Positions 1 through 7,348 of a stretch of DNA of 23,828 bases are shown here, piece by piece (within the stretch, counting starts at the first letter, position 1; every line of letters starts with the position of its first letter). The translations under genes were made by a program, and so were the position numbers. Source of the stretch: Euryarchaeota archaeon UBA495 (GTDB lineage: Archaea; Thermoplasmatota; Poseidoniia; Poseidoniales; Poseidoniaceae); contig DALQ01000080.1 in NCBI GenBank assembly GCA_002496845.1, positions 1 to 23,828 on the forward strand, written 5' to 3'. The notes beneath the pieces are model-generated. The model was not told the origin of the DNA. It searched no databases and worked only from the letters and a program-made list of their open reading frames with translations.

Positions 1-930
1 CATCGCCAAGCGTCGTTCTGCGTCTTTGCGACCACCGAGAGCTTCGACGCGGTCGGCGATGCGCGGGAGATCGAAGTTGTCGATGTTGTACCCCGTGATG
101 ATGTCCGGATCCCGGTCGAGAATCAGTTCGGTCAATCCTTCGAGGAGCGCGGTTTCGTCATCACGCCACGAATGCACTTCACGTGCCCCTGTGCCAAGGT
201 CCTCAAGGACCGCCGCACCGCACAAGATGCTGTTGTCGGCGATGCTTGTCTCCAGGTCAAAGGACAGCAATCGGAAGGGAACGGGGAAGGCTTCGGTCGG
301 CTGCACCTCTTCCACGGAACACCTGATGGTCAGGTCCACGGTGTACACGCCGCCTCCACCGGCCTTGCGAACGGCAGCTTCAGCGTCCTCTCCATCGACC
401 CGACGGGCCACGATCTCGCCGGTCACCGCCACGTGCATCCCGAGATCGGCTTCCAACAACAAACGGTTTGTGAACGGGATGTCAGCGGCAAAAAGCGACC
501 AGGCGCCTTCCAACGCACGCCGAAGCTCGGGGACCATGAAGGGCTGATGGACCTCGACCCGCCAGACCGGTTTCCAACCAAGGTCGGTCCAACGAAGTTC
601 GGGGCCGGTCACGCGACGCACCTGGTCCCGTTCCCGAAGCCGAGTGGCCGATTCAAGCAGAGCCTCTGGCACCTCAAGCCCACTGGACCAGCGCCCGATG
701 GGGGCGACCTCGATGTGCGGACGAAGGCCATGCACAAGCAGGCAGACGCTCTCTCCAGAGGCCGCACGACCGAAGAGTTCCACGACCGTCGTGCCTTCGG
801 AACCTTCGCCGATGGACCGGTATCTGGAACTGATGAGACCGACGCGGCCTTCCCAGCGTTCGGAGGCCATCACGTGGCCCTCCGCTTCGGGCTCCTTCAG
901 GCCTTCGCACCGGCCAAAGCAGGGTTTCAT
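1..930 (-). CDS. polB: DNA polymerase family B, N-terminal part (runs off window start)
   Basis: This is a replicative/repair DNA polymerase of family B; 310 codons are inside the window and the frame is open to base 1. The visible part is the N-terminal domain and the start of the 3'-5' proofreading exonuclease. The Exo I motif reads LLSFDLETS with D225 and E227. The Exo II region reads GYNIDNFDLP with D287, preceded by DPDIIT. These two motifs identify the family; the polymerase palm motifs would lie outside the window. The ATG at 930 gives a sensible N-terminus, but an in-frame TTG a few codons upstream is also possible. No clear Shine-Dalgarno precedes it. The gene is divergent from the aminotransferase at 996 with only about 65 bp between them. 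The family call is firm; which archaeal PolB paralogue it is cannot be told from this fragment. Confidence 0.93.
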   Translation of the reverse strand, partial: MKPCFGRCEGLKEPEAEGHVMASERWEGRVGLISSRYRSIGEGSEGTTVVELFGRAASGESVCLLVHGLRPHIEVAPIGRWSSGLEVPEALLESATRLRERDQVRRVTGPELRWTDLGWKPVWRVEVHQPFMVPELRRALEGAWSLFAADIPFTNRLLLEADLGMHVAVTGEIVARRVDGEDAEAAVRKAGGGGVYTVDLTIRCSVEEVQPTEAFPVPFRLLSFDLETSIADNSILCGAAVLEDLGTGAREVHSWRDDETALLEGLTELILDRDPDIITGYNIDNFDLPRIADRVEALGGRKDAERRLAM

Positions 931-995
931 GACGACGCGCAAAGTCTTGATACCGTGGAGAAGTGAGCGCCAAGCAGGACTCCGGAGGAAGGCGA

Positions 996-2018
996 ATGAA
1001 GGACATCGACTGGGACGCGCTGACCTTCTCCTTGACCCCCACCGATTGGATGTATGTGGCGGAAGTCAACGCTGGCGAAGCATGGATGCCAGGCAGCCTC
1101 CAACCGTTCGCGAACTTCTCGATCTCCCCTGCAGCAGGCGTGCTGAATTACGGTCAGGGCCTCTTCGAGGGCATGAAGGCCTACAGGACGGAAGCCGACC
1201 GCATCGTGTTCTTCCGGCCTGAGGAAAACGCCCGACGCATGCAGGCCGGTGCGGACCGTCTTCGCATGCCTCCGGTGCCAGAATCCCTCTTCGTGGACGC
1301 CATCGAGCAAGTGGTCCACGCCAACAGAGATTGGGTCCCTCCCTGCGGACGAGGCGCCCTGTACGTGCGCCCCATCCTCTTCGGATCGGGCCCTGTGCTT
1401 GGCGTGGCTCCTGCTCCGTCGTTCACCTTCATGATTTACTGCACCCCGGTGGGCCCGTACTTCAAGGGCGGAATGAGCGCGATTTCGCTGATCATCTCCG
1501 AAGACCATCACAGGGCCGCCCCGGGCGGTTCCGGCGGCGTGAAGGCCATCGGCAACTACGCACCGGGGATGATGCCCTCCTATGCGGCCAAAGCGGCCGG
1601 ATTTGCCGAGGTCATCTACCTCGATGCTGAAACGCACACCTGCATCGAAGAAGTGGGCGCTGCGAACTTCTTCTGCGTGAAAGACGGCGTCCTCAGCACC
1701 CCGTCCTTGACCGGTACCATCCTTCCAGGAATCACGCGTGCTTCGATCATCGAACTTGCACGCCACCGTGGGCTTGAGGTGCGTGAAGAGCGGGTTACCG
1801 CAGAAGCCGCCATGGCGGCCGACGAAGCCTTCTGCTGCGGTACGGCCGCGGTGATTTCACCGATTGGCTCCATCACCCACGGCGAGCGAATCACCACCTA
1901 CGGAGACGGCACGCCTGGCCCGATCACGATGGACTTGTATGCTCACCTGACCGACCTTCAAGCCGAACGTGAAGAGGATCAGTTCGGTTGGCTTCACGAG
2001 GTCCCAGACCTCGGTTGA
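996..2018 (+). CDS. ilvE: Branched-chain amino acid aminotransferase
   Basis: This is a fold-type IV PLP aminotransferase of 340 aa. It interconverts branched-chain 2-oxo acids and valine, leucine or isoleucine with glutamate, in the cytosol. Recognisable blocks are GVLNYGQGLFEGMKAYR, the GRGALYVRP segment, GGVKAIGNYA with the PLP lysine K183, the EEVGAANFF block, and AFCCGTAAVISPIG near the C-terminus. Length and blocks match the longer eukaryote-like (type 2) BCAT branch. The ATG at 996 is preferred over a GTG at 963 because a GGAGG at 984-988 lies 7 nt before it. Its stop is 2 nt from the stop of the convergent desaturase. A D-amino-acid aminotransferase or aminodeoxychorismate lyase is less likely given the length and blocks. 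Confidence 0.93.
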   Translation: MKDIDWDALTFSLTPTDWMYVAEVNAGEAWMPGSLQPFANFSISPAAGVLNYGQGLFEGMKAYRTEADRIVFFRPEENARRMQAGADRLRMPPVPESLFVDAIEQVVHANRDWVPPCGRGALYVRPILFGSGPVLGVAPAPSFTFMIYCTPVGPYFKGGMSAISLIISEDHHRAAPGGSGGVKAIGNYAPGMMPSYAAKAAGFAEVIYLDAETHTCIEEVGAANFFCVKDGVLSTPSLTGTILPGITRASIIELARHRGLEVREERVTAEAAMAADEAFCCGTAAVISPIGSITHGERITTYGDGTPGPITMDLYAHLTDLQAEREEDQFGWLHEVPDLG

Positions 2019-2020
2019 AG

Positions 2021-3214
2021 TCACGCAGCCATTGGCTTGAACGCCGTCAGATCGCTCATGATTTGAGCGAACTCCGCACGGATGGTCGCGATGTCGTCCC
2101 TGAGTTTGGCGATGGCTTCCTCCAACTCTTGCCGGCGGGCCGCTTGGCGCTCTTTTCGAACGGCACGGCGCTCAGCGAGTAGTTTGTCCAAGGCACGACT
2201 TTGGGATTTGAAATTGGAGCGGGCGGCCTTCATGCGCTCCTGTAGGCGGGTGAGATCTTCCGAATCATCGGCGTTTGCTTTGGACGCCGCATTCTCGAAA
2301 CTCGCTTGCCGGCGCTTGTCCTCGATGTGCCAGTCAGGAGTAGATTTGAGGCTCTGCTTGAGCCCGATGAGCGCGAAGGCCTTGATCCACCACTTGGACG
2401 GGTCGAAGTGGTACCATCGGTGCCCGTTGCGGTAATCAGCTTGGAACGTGTGGTGGAAGTTGTGGTAACCCTCACCGAACGTCAAGAAGGCAAGGATGGG
2501 GGAATCTTTGCTGCTGTTGGCGTCGCCGTACGGCTGCGTACCCCAGATGTGGGCGGCTGAATTGATGAGGAAAGTCCCGTGGTGGGTGAACACCGTGCGG
2601 GCCAACCCGGCCCAAACGAAACCACCCACCGCCCCAGGGACGCCGCTGATCAGACCGCCGATGAGCGCAGGGAGGAACATGCCCACCCCGACGGCGATGA
2701 GGAGGTAGAACTTGTGCTGGAAGCGAAGGATTGGGTCCTCCTGCAGGTCCTTGACTTGATCAAGGTCGTGAATGCGCTCGCCACCTTCGTCGATCATCAC
2801 CCAGAGGATGTGGCTCCACCAGAAACCACGTGAGGCGGAGTAAGGGTCCTCCGGCTTGTCCGTGTGCCGGTGGTGGAGACGATGGTCCGCGCACCAATTG
2901 AACGCGCTGTTCTCAAACGCCCCTGCGCCAAATAGGGCGTAGAAGAGCCGCAACGGCCACGATGCTTCGTGGCTGCGATGACTAAACAGGCGATGGTAGC
3001 CGACCGTGATGCTCAGCCCGCACGCGAAGTACCAGATAACGAACAACACAGGCTCAACCCACGTCACACCAAACTGGGTGATGTGATACCACAGACCGGC
3101 GACAGCGGCAATTGGGGTCAACACCAGAAACAGCGTGTTGACGACGTTGATGCTGTCGTTCCCCTCCCCCGCCATGGTGTGGTGGGACACACCGCGCTTC
3201 AAAGCGGTTACCAT
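2021..3214 (-). CDS. Acyl-CoA/fatty acid delta-9-type desaturase with C-terminal coiled coil
   Basis: This is a membrane di-iron desaturase. All three histidine boxes are present: HRLFSH (residues 74-79), HRLHHRH (111-117) and GYHNFHH (H251, H254, H255), with hydrophobic segments around 25-75, 88-105 and 170-205. The order and spacing match the OLE1/DesC acyl-CoA delta-9 family, which inserts a cis double bond with O2 and an electron donor. Residues about 310-397 are an added Lys/Arg/Glu/Ala-rich stretch predicted to be a long coiled coil; it is not part of the minimal family. The ATG at 3214 follows SRP19 by 27 nt, so the two may be co-transcribed; an ATG at 3175 is an alternative start. No cytochrome b5 domain is seen. 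The acyl substrate in an archaeon is uncertain. Confidence 0.92.
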   Translation of the reverse strand: MVTALKRGVSHHTMAGEGNDSINVVNTLFLVLTPIAAVAGLWYHITQFGVTWVEPVLFVIWYFACGLSITVGYHRLFSHRSHEASWPLRLFYALFGAGAFENSAFNWCADHRLHHRHTDKPEDPYSASRGFWWSHILWVMIDEGGERIHDLDQVKDLQEDPILRFQHKFYLLIAVGVGMFLPALIGGLISGVPGAVGGFVWAGLARTVFTHHGTFLINSAAHIWGTQPYGDANSSKDSPILAFLTFGEGYHNFHHTFQADYRNGHRWYHFDPSKWWIKAFALIGLKQSLKSTPDWHIEDKRRQASFENAASKANADDSEDLTRLQERMKAARSNFKSQSRALDKLLAERRAVRKERQAARRQELEEAIAKLRDDIATIRAEFAQIMSDLTAFKPMAA

Positions 3215-3241
3215 TCTGGCAGGTGTTCTAACGAGGGTCCA

Positions 3242-3670
3242 TCACCGCTTGAAAGAGCGCCGACGTGAAGAGCGCCCCTTGGACTTCCCCTGCCCAGTCG
3301 GCCGGTTTCCACCTTGGGCGCGGGCGGTTGCGGGTTTTGTGGCCTGCTCATGCTCTTTCTTTCGTTGTTCACGCCACGTTGTGCCGATGAGTTGCATGAT
3401 TTCCTCTTTGGACGACGCCCCGGCATCGGCCTCTGCGCCTGAACGGCTGACGATCAATCGGCCCTCGCGCGCATGAGGGTCGCGGGGGCGGGCGGTGTTC
3501 GCTTCCCGCTTGATCTTGCGAAGTCCGACGGCTCGGGCTGCGTTGTAGAGTCCCTCGAGGTCCGGTTTCTTCACCGCGGCGTCCTTAGCCACGCGTCGAC
3601 CAGAACGGCGCGAACGGCGGACGTCAAAATACGACGGCCACAGGGTCAGACGGTCCGGATCATGGTCCAT
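3242..3670 (-). CDS. srp19: Signal recognition particle 19 kDa protein (SRP19)
   Basis: This 142-aa protein binds SRP RNA and helps SRP54 assemble on it for co-translational targeting to the membrane. The N-terminal half carries the SRP19 signature: LTLWPSYFD followed by RRSGRRVAKDAAVKKP and an LEGLYNAARAVGL helix. The middle (EGRLIVS) matches the RNA-contacting strand. The basic tail after residue 105, rich in Arg, Lys, Gly and Ser, resembles the disordered tail of many SRP19 proteins. It starts at the ATG at 3670, with purine-rich stretches (AGGAG and GAGGCGG) shortly upstream. It lies between S8e and the desaturase on the same strand. A 14-bp palindrome containing CATATG sits 27-40 nt before the start and may be its promoter. 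Confidence 0.9.
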   Translation of the reverse strand: MDHDPDRLTLWPSYFDVRRSRRSGRRVAKDAAVKKPDLEGLYNAARAVGLRKIKREANTARPRDPHAREGRLIVSRSGAEADAGASSKEEIMQLIGTTWREQRKKEHEQATKPATARAQGGNRPTGQGKSKGRSSRRRSFKR

Positions 3671-3696
3671 GTGTCCGCCTCATCTCCTGTGTGTCA

Positions 3697-3710
3697 GGTC
3701 CATATGGACC
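3697..3710. promoter_or_regulatory. 14-bp perfect palindrome with TATA-like core upstream of srp19
   Basis: The sequence GGTCCATATGGACC is its own reverse complement. It lies in the 53-bp gap between the S8e stop and the srp19 start. The central CATATG is 27-40 nt upstream of the srp19 ATG, about where an archaeal TATA box would sit for a short-leader transcript. Partial copies follow immediately (GGACC and AGGGACCT up to about 3724). It could be a promoter overlapping a repressor operator. No regulator can be named from the sequence. Confidence 0.35.
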
Positions 3711-3723
3711 CGGTTCAGGGACC

Positions 3724-4104
3724 TCACTCGACGAGCACGCCGTTGATGACCCCGTCCTTACCGGGCCGGGAAGTGATGCGCACGCGACCCTTGTCGGTCT
3801 CGATGATCGCGCCCTTGACGAGGATGTTCCGACGCACGTAGTTCGGGTCAGATTCGTTCTCGACGACGCTCATGATGGTGCCCATCTTCGTGGTGCCCTT
3901 GGCAGGATCTGCAATGGCCACGCGGTTCTCGGCCATCACGCGGACCATGGTGTTGCCACCGGCCTTGCGGTAGATCTTGCGCTTGGGTTCACCGACGAGG
4001 GCGAATTGCTTCTCGCTGGAAATCTCAGTCTTGCGCTTGCCGCGGGCCTGAACACGGCGTCCGCCGCTGGTCTTGCGTCGAGAGATGCCGTGCCATTGTG
4101 CCAT
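3724..4104 (-). CDS. rps8e: 30S ribosomal protein S8e
   Basis: This is small-subunit ribosomal protein S8e, 126 aa, of the archaeal/eukaryotic-only family. It opens with MAQWHGISRRKTSGGRR, the typical S8e start with a basic Gly-rich rRNA-binding segment. The KRKTEISSE and GNTMVRVMAENRVAIADP stretches follow, then the C-terminal ETDKGRVRITSRPGKDGVIN block. The ATG at 4104 is chosen over longer in-frame options because the protein begins exactly where the family does, and an AGGTGG (rc of 4112-4117) lies 7 nt upstream. A TATA-like element sits at 4141-4150. The call is firm and is good evidence that the host is an archaeon. Confidence 0.96.
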   Translation of the reverse strand: MAQWHGISRRKTSGGRRVQARGKRKTEISSEKQFALVGEPKRKIYRKAGGNTMVRVMAENRVAIADPAKGTTKMGTIMSVVENESDPNYVRRNILVKGAIIETDKGRVRITSRPGKDGVINGVLVE

Positions 4105-4140
4105 GAAAGGTCCACCTCGCAGGCTGCCGACCGACACGGC

Positions 4141-4150
4141 GTATATGAAG
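4141..4150 (-). promoter_or_regulatory. TATA-like promoter element for rps8e
   Basis: On the minus strand this reads CTTCATATAC, close to an archaeal TATA box. It lies about 40 nt upstream of the S8e ATG. A start site some 25 nt downstream would give a very short leader that still includes the AGGTGG ribosome-binding site. It lies in the gap between the FAHD1-like stop and S8e, suggesting S8e has its own promoter. This is read by eye only. Confidence 0.4.
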
Positions 4151-4157
4151 CCCACCC

Positions 4158-4760
4158 TCACACACAGCGGAGGTCCAAACGCGAGAGAACGGCTTGGTCT
4201 GCGTTTCGTAGAACCGCCTCGACCTTCTGCCCCGGCTGAAGTTGCCCCACGCCGGGAGGGGTCCCGGTGAACACCAGATCGCCGTCCATCAACGGAGCCC
4301 AGGAACGCAGGTCGTCGAGCAAGGTGGACGGGGCCATGGACATGGCCGTCACGAGGGAGGATTGGCGCACGTCCCCGTCGACACGAAGCTCAAGGTGCAG
4401 GCCTGAAGACATCAGGGCCGCTTCGCCTTCGGTCCACGGGACGAGTGCTCCAAGGCGTGCAGCGCCGCGAAATGCTTTGCCTCGTGCCCACGGCAGACCT
4501 TCGGGACGCGCGGAAGATTGGGCCGCCCGGTCGGTGAGGTCGAGCCCCACCGCGACATGGGTCACAGAAGCCTCACGGTCGAGTTTCACCACCAATTCGA
4601 CTTCGTGATGGATTTCGCCGTCATGGCCAGAAACGTCGATGGTCTGTTCGGAAGAAAGGCACCCCTCTGGTTTGGTGAAAAAGATGGGGCGGGTTGGACG
4701 GGCATTGCCGAGTTCAGCCGCGTGAGCAGCGTAGGTTCGAATCGCGCACCACATGGCCAT
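4158..4760 (-). CDS. Fumarylacetoacetate hydrolase family protein (FAHD1/acylpyruvase-like)
   Basis: This is a 200-aa cytosolic metal-dependent enzyme of the FAH fold. Family members cleave C-C bonds of acylpyruvates or decarboxylate oxaloacetate. The N-terminal AIRTYAAHAAELG corresponds to the GRNYxxHxxELG start of the family. HHEVELVV supplies the metal ligands E53 and E55, VGLDLTDR supplies D74, GLPWARGKAF contains the conserved lysine K95, and GDLVFTGTPPGVG is the C-terminal signature. Its spacing follows human FAHD1 closely. The length is slightly below the usual 215-225. ATGs at 4760 and 4754 are both possible starts. It lies upstream of S8e and is divergent from the PUA gene. The exact substrate (acylpyruvate, oxaloacetate or an aromatic-degradation intermediate) cannot be set from sequence. 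Confidence 0.88.
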   Translation of the reverse strand: MAMWCAIRTYAAHAAELGNARPTRPIFFTKPEGCLSSEQTIDVSGHDGEIHHEVELVVKLDREASVTHVAVGLDLTDRAAQSSARPEGLPWARGKAFRGAARLGALVPWTEGEAALMSSGLHLELRVDGDVRQSSLVTAMSMAPSTLLDDLRSWAPLMDGDLVFTGTPPGVGQLQPGQKVEAVLRNADQAVLSRLDLRCV

Positions 4761-4834
4761 AACCTGTCCACATGGCTCGGATTCTTGGACCCTCTCATGG
4801 CAACGGTCATAGCACGCTACACCACGCCATCACC

Positions 4835-5341
4835 ATGGTCAAGGATTGGAGCATTCGCAAACGGCGCCCCATCCGCAGGAAAGCCATCGCTCCCCTTCTC
4901 CGGGACCTCGAAGAAGCCCTTGGCATCGATTTGGACGTCGGCGGGGCTTTTCTGGAGGCGGCCGAGTTCGGCCCCTGGAACCTCGTTTTCGTCGAGAAGA
5001 CGCCAAAAGCAGTGGACGTGGAACATCCCGATGGTCATCGGGTGGTGGCGCTGACCCTTCGAGGCTTGATGGAACACGCCGACGCGGCGCATTGGGTGGA
5101 GGTTGATCATGGCGCCATCAGGTTCCTCATGAACGGAGCCGATTGCATGGCTGCTGGAATTTCCGGAGCGGACCCCGCCATCGAAGAAGGAGACCTCGTC
5201 TGGATTCGGGACGAAGTCCACAAGCGGCCGTTGGCCCTTGGATGGGCGCTTTCGTCTGGAGAAGACATGGTCGGAGCGACCGGCGGGAAGGCCGTGAAAA
5301 CCATCCATTGGGTCGGCGACGAACTTTGGGACATGGAGTGA
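4835..5341 (+). CDS. PUA-domain RNA-binding protein (archaeal MCT-1/Tma20-like)
   Basis: This 168-aa protein has a basic N-terminus (WSIRKRRPIRRK) and a pre-PUA region to about residue 80. A PUA domain covers about 86-160: the VEVDHGAIRFLMNGADCMAAGI core, then IEEGDLVWI and KRPLALGWALSSGEDM, ending KTIHWVGDELW. This architecture matches the archaeal family related to eukaryotic MCT-1/Tma20, thought to act on ribosomes or structured RNA. The ATG at 4835 is chosen over an upstream in-frame ATG at 4772 because the domain begins here and the extra residues look non-coding. No Shine-Dalgarno is seen, so the mRNA may be leaderless. It is divergent from the FAH gene, with about 75 bp between. Confidence 0.85.
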   Translation: MVKDWSIRKRRPIRRKAIAPLLRDLEEALGIDLDVGGAFLEAAEFGPWNLVFVEKTPKAVDVEHPDGHRVVALTLRGLMEHADAAHWVEVDHGAIRFLMNGADCMAAGISGADPAIEEGDLVWIRDEVHKRPLALGWALSSGEDMVGATGGKAVKTIHWVGDELWDME

Positions 5342-5387
5342 ACCAAGGGCCCACAGCGCCAAATAGGAACGTCCTCTCCTTTGGCCC

Positions 5388-5954
5388 ATGCGGAACGCAG
5401 CACTGCTCTGCTTCCTGCTGCTGATGGCCGGTGTGGCCTCGGCCGGAGGCACCGCCGGGCAAGATTCCGGGCCGGATCCTTCGGAAACCCCGTTCACCTT
5501 GCACGAAGCCACGTCACCGTCTGTGGACGGCGAAGCGTGGACGTTGAGCGTGACCCTCGACAGCGAAGCGGTCGACAACGGTACGTCGTTGACCCTGACC
5601 ACGCAGATCTGCACCAACGACGGAGTCTGCGACCCACCGGTCGAACAAACGGCTACGGTGTCTGACGATGGGTCCGTCCACACGATTTCCGTAACGCCAC
5701 CCGAGGACCACACCTACGTCAATTGGCGGGCCAAGGTCACCTACGCCGACGGCGAAGAGGAATTCCACCCCTTCGGCGATTGGTACACCACATGGTCCAC
5801 CTGCTACTACGACGACGGCGCATGGGGCGGTGAATCCTCCACAGCAGACGGATGCGTGGAAGAAGAAGAGAGCCCCGGTCCCGGATTTGCGTTGAGCATG
5901 GTCGCAATCACCGTGGCTGCGGCTGCCGTTTCACGACGGTCACGCGACGCTTGA
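5388..5954 (+). CDS. Small secreted protein with PGF-CTERM-like C-terminal sorting signal
   Basis: This is a 188-aa exported protein. Residues 1-19 form a signal peptide (basic start, LLCFLLLMAG core, cleavage likely after ASA). There is no lipobox cysteine. The middle is rich in Thr, Asp and Val with a probable beta-sandwich pattern (SLTLTTQIC, HTISVTPPE) and a few cysteines that could form disulphides. The acidic EEEES stretch is followed by PGPGFALSMVAITVAAAA and a final basic RRSRD. This Pro-Gly-Phe, hydrophobic helix and basic tail is the layout of PGF-CTERM signals processed by archaeosortase in other archaea. Its last 15 bp overlap the convergent end of the ParB-like gene. The function of the mature domain is unknown. 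Confidence 0.75.
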   Translation: MRNAALLCFLLLMAGVASAGGTAGQDSGPDPSETPFTLHEATSPSVDGEAWTLSVTLDSEAVDNGTSLTLTTQICTNDGVCDPPVEQTATVSDDGSVHTISVTPPEDHTYVNWRAKVTYADGEEEFHPFGDWYTTWSTCYYDDGAWGGESSTADGCVEEEESPGPGFALSMVAITVAAAAVSRRSRDA

Positions 5955-6335
5955 GTGGTGTTCAACCGCACGCTCGAGAAAACGGCGCACTTCATGCGTC
6001 CAATCCACAAAAGTGACGACGGCTTCGTCCCGTTCAGACGAGAGACGACCCTCACGCATGCCCGGCAAACGCAGGTCGCTCGTGACCAGTGGCAGGTTCG
6101 CATCAGACCACGTCAACCGTGTTCCAACCTCAAGACGTTCCAAGCGGAGCCCGTCGGTTTCGAAGGACGTGTCATCGCCGGCTCCTCCAAGGGAGGAAAG
6201 CGCTCGGCAAGCCGCGTCGAAGATCTCACCCAGCGCCTCATCGGGCGTCGGACCATAGGCGTCGAGAAACCCCAACTCTGTCGCGTTTTGTTCGATCAGG
6301 TGATCGAGCCCGCGCCCAAGACCGCGCTCGCTCAC
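5940..6335 (-). CDS. Small protein with ParB-type N-terminal ParA-interaction motif
   Basis: This 131-aa protein begins MSERGLGRGLDHLIEQN. The RGLGRGLDHLI part closely matches the conserved N-terminus of chromosomal ParB/Spo0J (KRGLGKGLDALI type), the peptide that stimulates ParA ATPase. The rest has none of the ParB CTPase (GERR) or helix-turn-helix motifs. It is an acidic domain of about 110 aa with no family I recognise, ending in FVDWTHEVRRFLERAV. It starts with GTG at 6335, overlapping the ParA stop by 4 nt (GTGA), so the two are translationally coupled. I infer it is the ParA partner of this operon. It is far too short to be a full ParB. The homology of the motif is strong to the eye but rests on about 12 residues. 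Confidence 0.72.
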   Translation of the reverse strand: MSERGLGRGLDHLIEQNATELGFLDAYGPTPDEALGEIFDAACRALSSLGGAGDDTSFETDGLRLERLEVGTRLTWSDANLPLVTSDLRLPGMREGRLSSERDEAVVTFVDWTHEVRRFLERAVEHHSSVA

Positions 6336-7348
6336 GCTTCAGGCCCCCGGGTCAATCCCCATCGCGCCGACAAGGCATTGGCCACGGCCAGGTGGTCTTG
6401 GCCGCCGTTTGATTTGGGCGCGTGGACGTGGATGGGTTCACCTCGGCTGGTGGCTTCGGCCAAGCGAATGTTCCGACGAATCGGTGGTTCCACCACCACG
6501 TCACCAAGGTGTTCACGAAGCAGACCGGCCACTTGTTGATTGAGCAAGGTCGGCGCATGCATCGTCATGAGCACGCCATCAACACCCAAGCCCGGATTCA
6601 ACCGACGTCGGACTTGTTCGACCGTCGAAAGCAGCATCGCCAGACCCTCGAGGGCGAAGTATTCCGTCTGGACAGGCACGAGAACGCCGTCCGCTGCACA
6701 TAGAGCGTTGATGGCAAGGACGCCGAGGTTGGGTGGCGTGTCAATCAGGACCAAATCATAGTGAGGAAGCAAGGGGGCAAGCCCTTCGGCCAACCGAGAT
6801 TCTCGCCCTAAGTCCGAGACGATGGCGTCCTCCACGGCCACCAAACGACGGTCCCCCACGACCACGTGGAGGGTCGGAATGCGCGTGGCGTAACGGCATT
6901 CAGCGGCCCGTTCTGGATTGAGCAACAGGTCGCGGGTGGTGAGGTCAACCCTCGCTTTGTCGATCCCGAGGCCCGTGGCACAGTTCCCCTGAGCGTCCAA
7001 ATCCACGACGAGCACACGCTGGCCGGAAGCAGCCAACGTTGCTGCGAGGTTGATGACCGTGGTGGTCTTGCCCACGCCTCCCTTTTGGTTGGTCACGGCG
7101 ACCACACGGGCCAGCCCTTGGGTCGAAGGTTGCATTGGCGGGAGTTCAAGCGGCGCACGGACCTTGGCGGCCCCGATTTCGTTGGCGCCGCTGGCGATTG
7201 GCGCCGCTCGAGGAACCTCCTCAAACTCCGCCTCACCAACGGTCACTTGACGACCGCGTTCTCCCATCGAAGGCACATGCACCTCTCGGAGGCTTTGGAG
7301 GTGACGGCGATGAAGAAGCGTGCCGGTGGGTTCGAAGGCCCCGTCCAT
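6332..7348 (-). CDS. parA: ParA/Soj-family ATPase
   Basis: This 338-aa P-loop ATPase is of the MinD/ParA group, which forms nucleotide-dependent dimers on DNA and positions chromosomes, plasmids or protein clusters. The deviant Walker A is NQKGGVGKTT, with signature K89 and catalytic K94. Walker A' is VVDLDAQGN (D116), Walker B is LVLIDTPPN (D203), and PVQTEYFALEGL is a typical Soj-type block. Overall it resembles bacterial chromosomal Soj more than archaeal MinD. The first 80 residues are an extra Arg/Pro/Glu-rich extension not found in minimal Soj (about 250 aa). The ATG at 7348 overlaps the upstream stop (TGATG); a GTG one codon earlier is an alternative. Its neighbours are the SAP-TM protein upstream and the ParB-like small protein downstream. 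Confidence 0.93.
   Translation of the reverse strand: MDGAFEPTGTLLHRRHLQSLREVHVPSMGERGRQVTVGEAEFEEVPRAAPIASGANEIGAAKVRAPLELPPMQPSTQGLARVVAVTNQKGGVGKTTTVINLAATLAASGQRVLVVDLDAQGNCATGLGIDKARVDLTTRDLLLNPERAAECRYATRIPTLHVVVGDRRLVAVEDAIVSDLGRESRLAEGLAPLLPHYDLVLIDTPPNLGVLAINALCAADGVLVPVQTEYFALEGLAMLLSTVEQVRRRLNPGLGVDGVLMTMHAPTLLNQQVAGLLREHLGDVVVEPPIRRNIRLAEATSRGEPIHVHAPKSNGGQDHLAVANALSARWGLTRGPEA

Noticed and set aside
172..966. Plus-strand open frame (264 codons)
   Set aside because: Antisense to the PolB exonuclease domain with clear Exo I and Exo II motifs.
4725..4755. tRNA-like T-loop (GGTTCGAATC followed by ACCA)
   Set aside because: The flanking bases do not pair into a 5-bp T stem, no acceptor or anticodon arm is found, and the bases encode the conserved N-terminus of the FAH-family protein on the other strand.
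4817..5713. Minus-strand open frame (298 codons)
   Set aside because: Antisense to the PUA-domain gene and the secreted protein, both of which have recognisable features.
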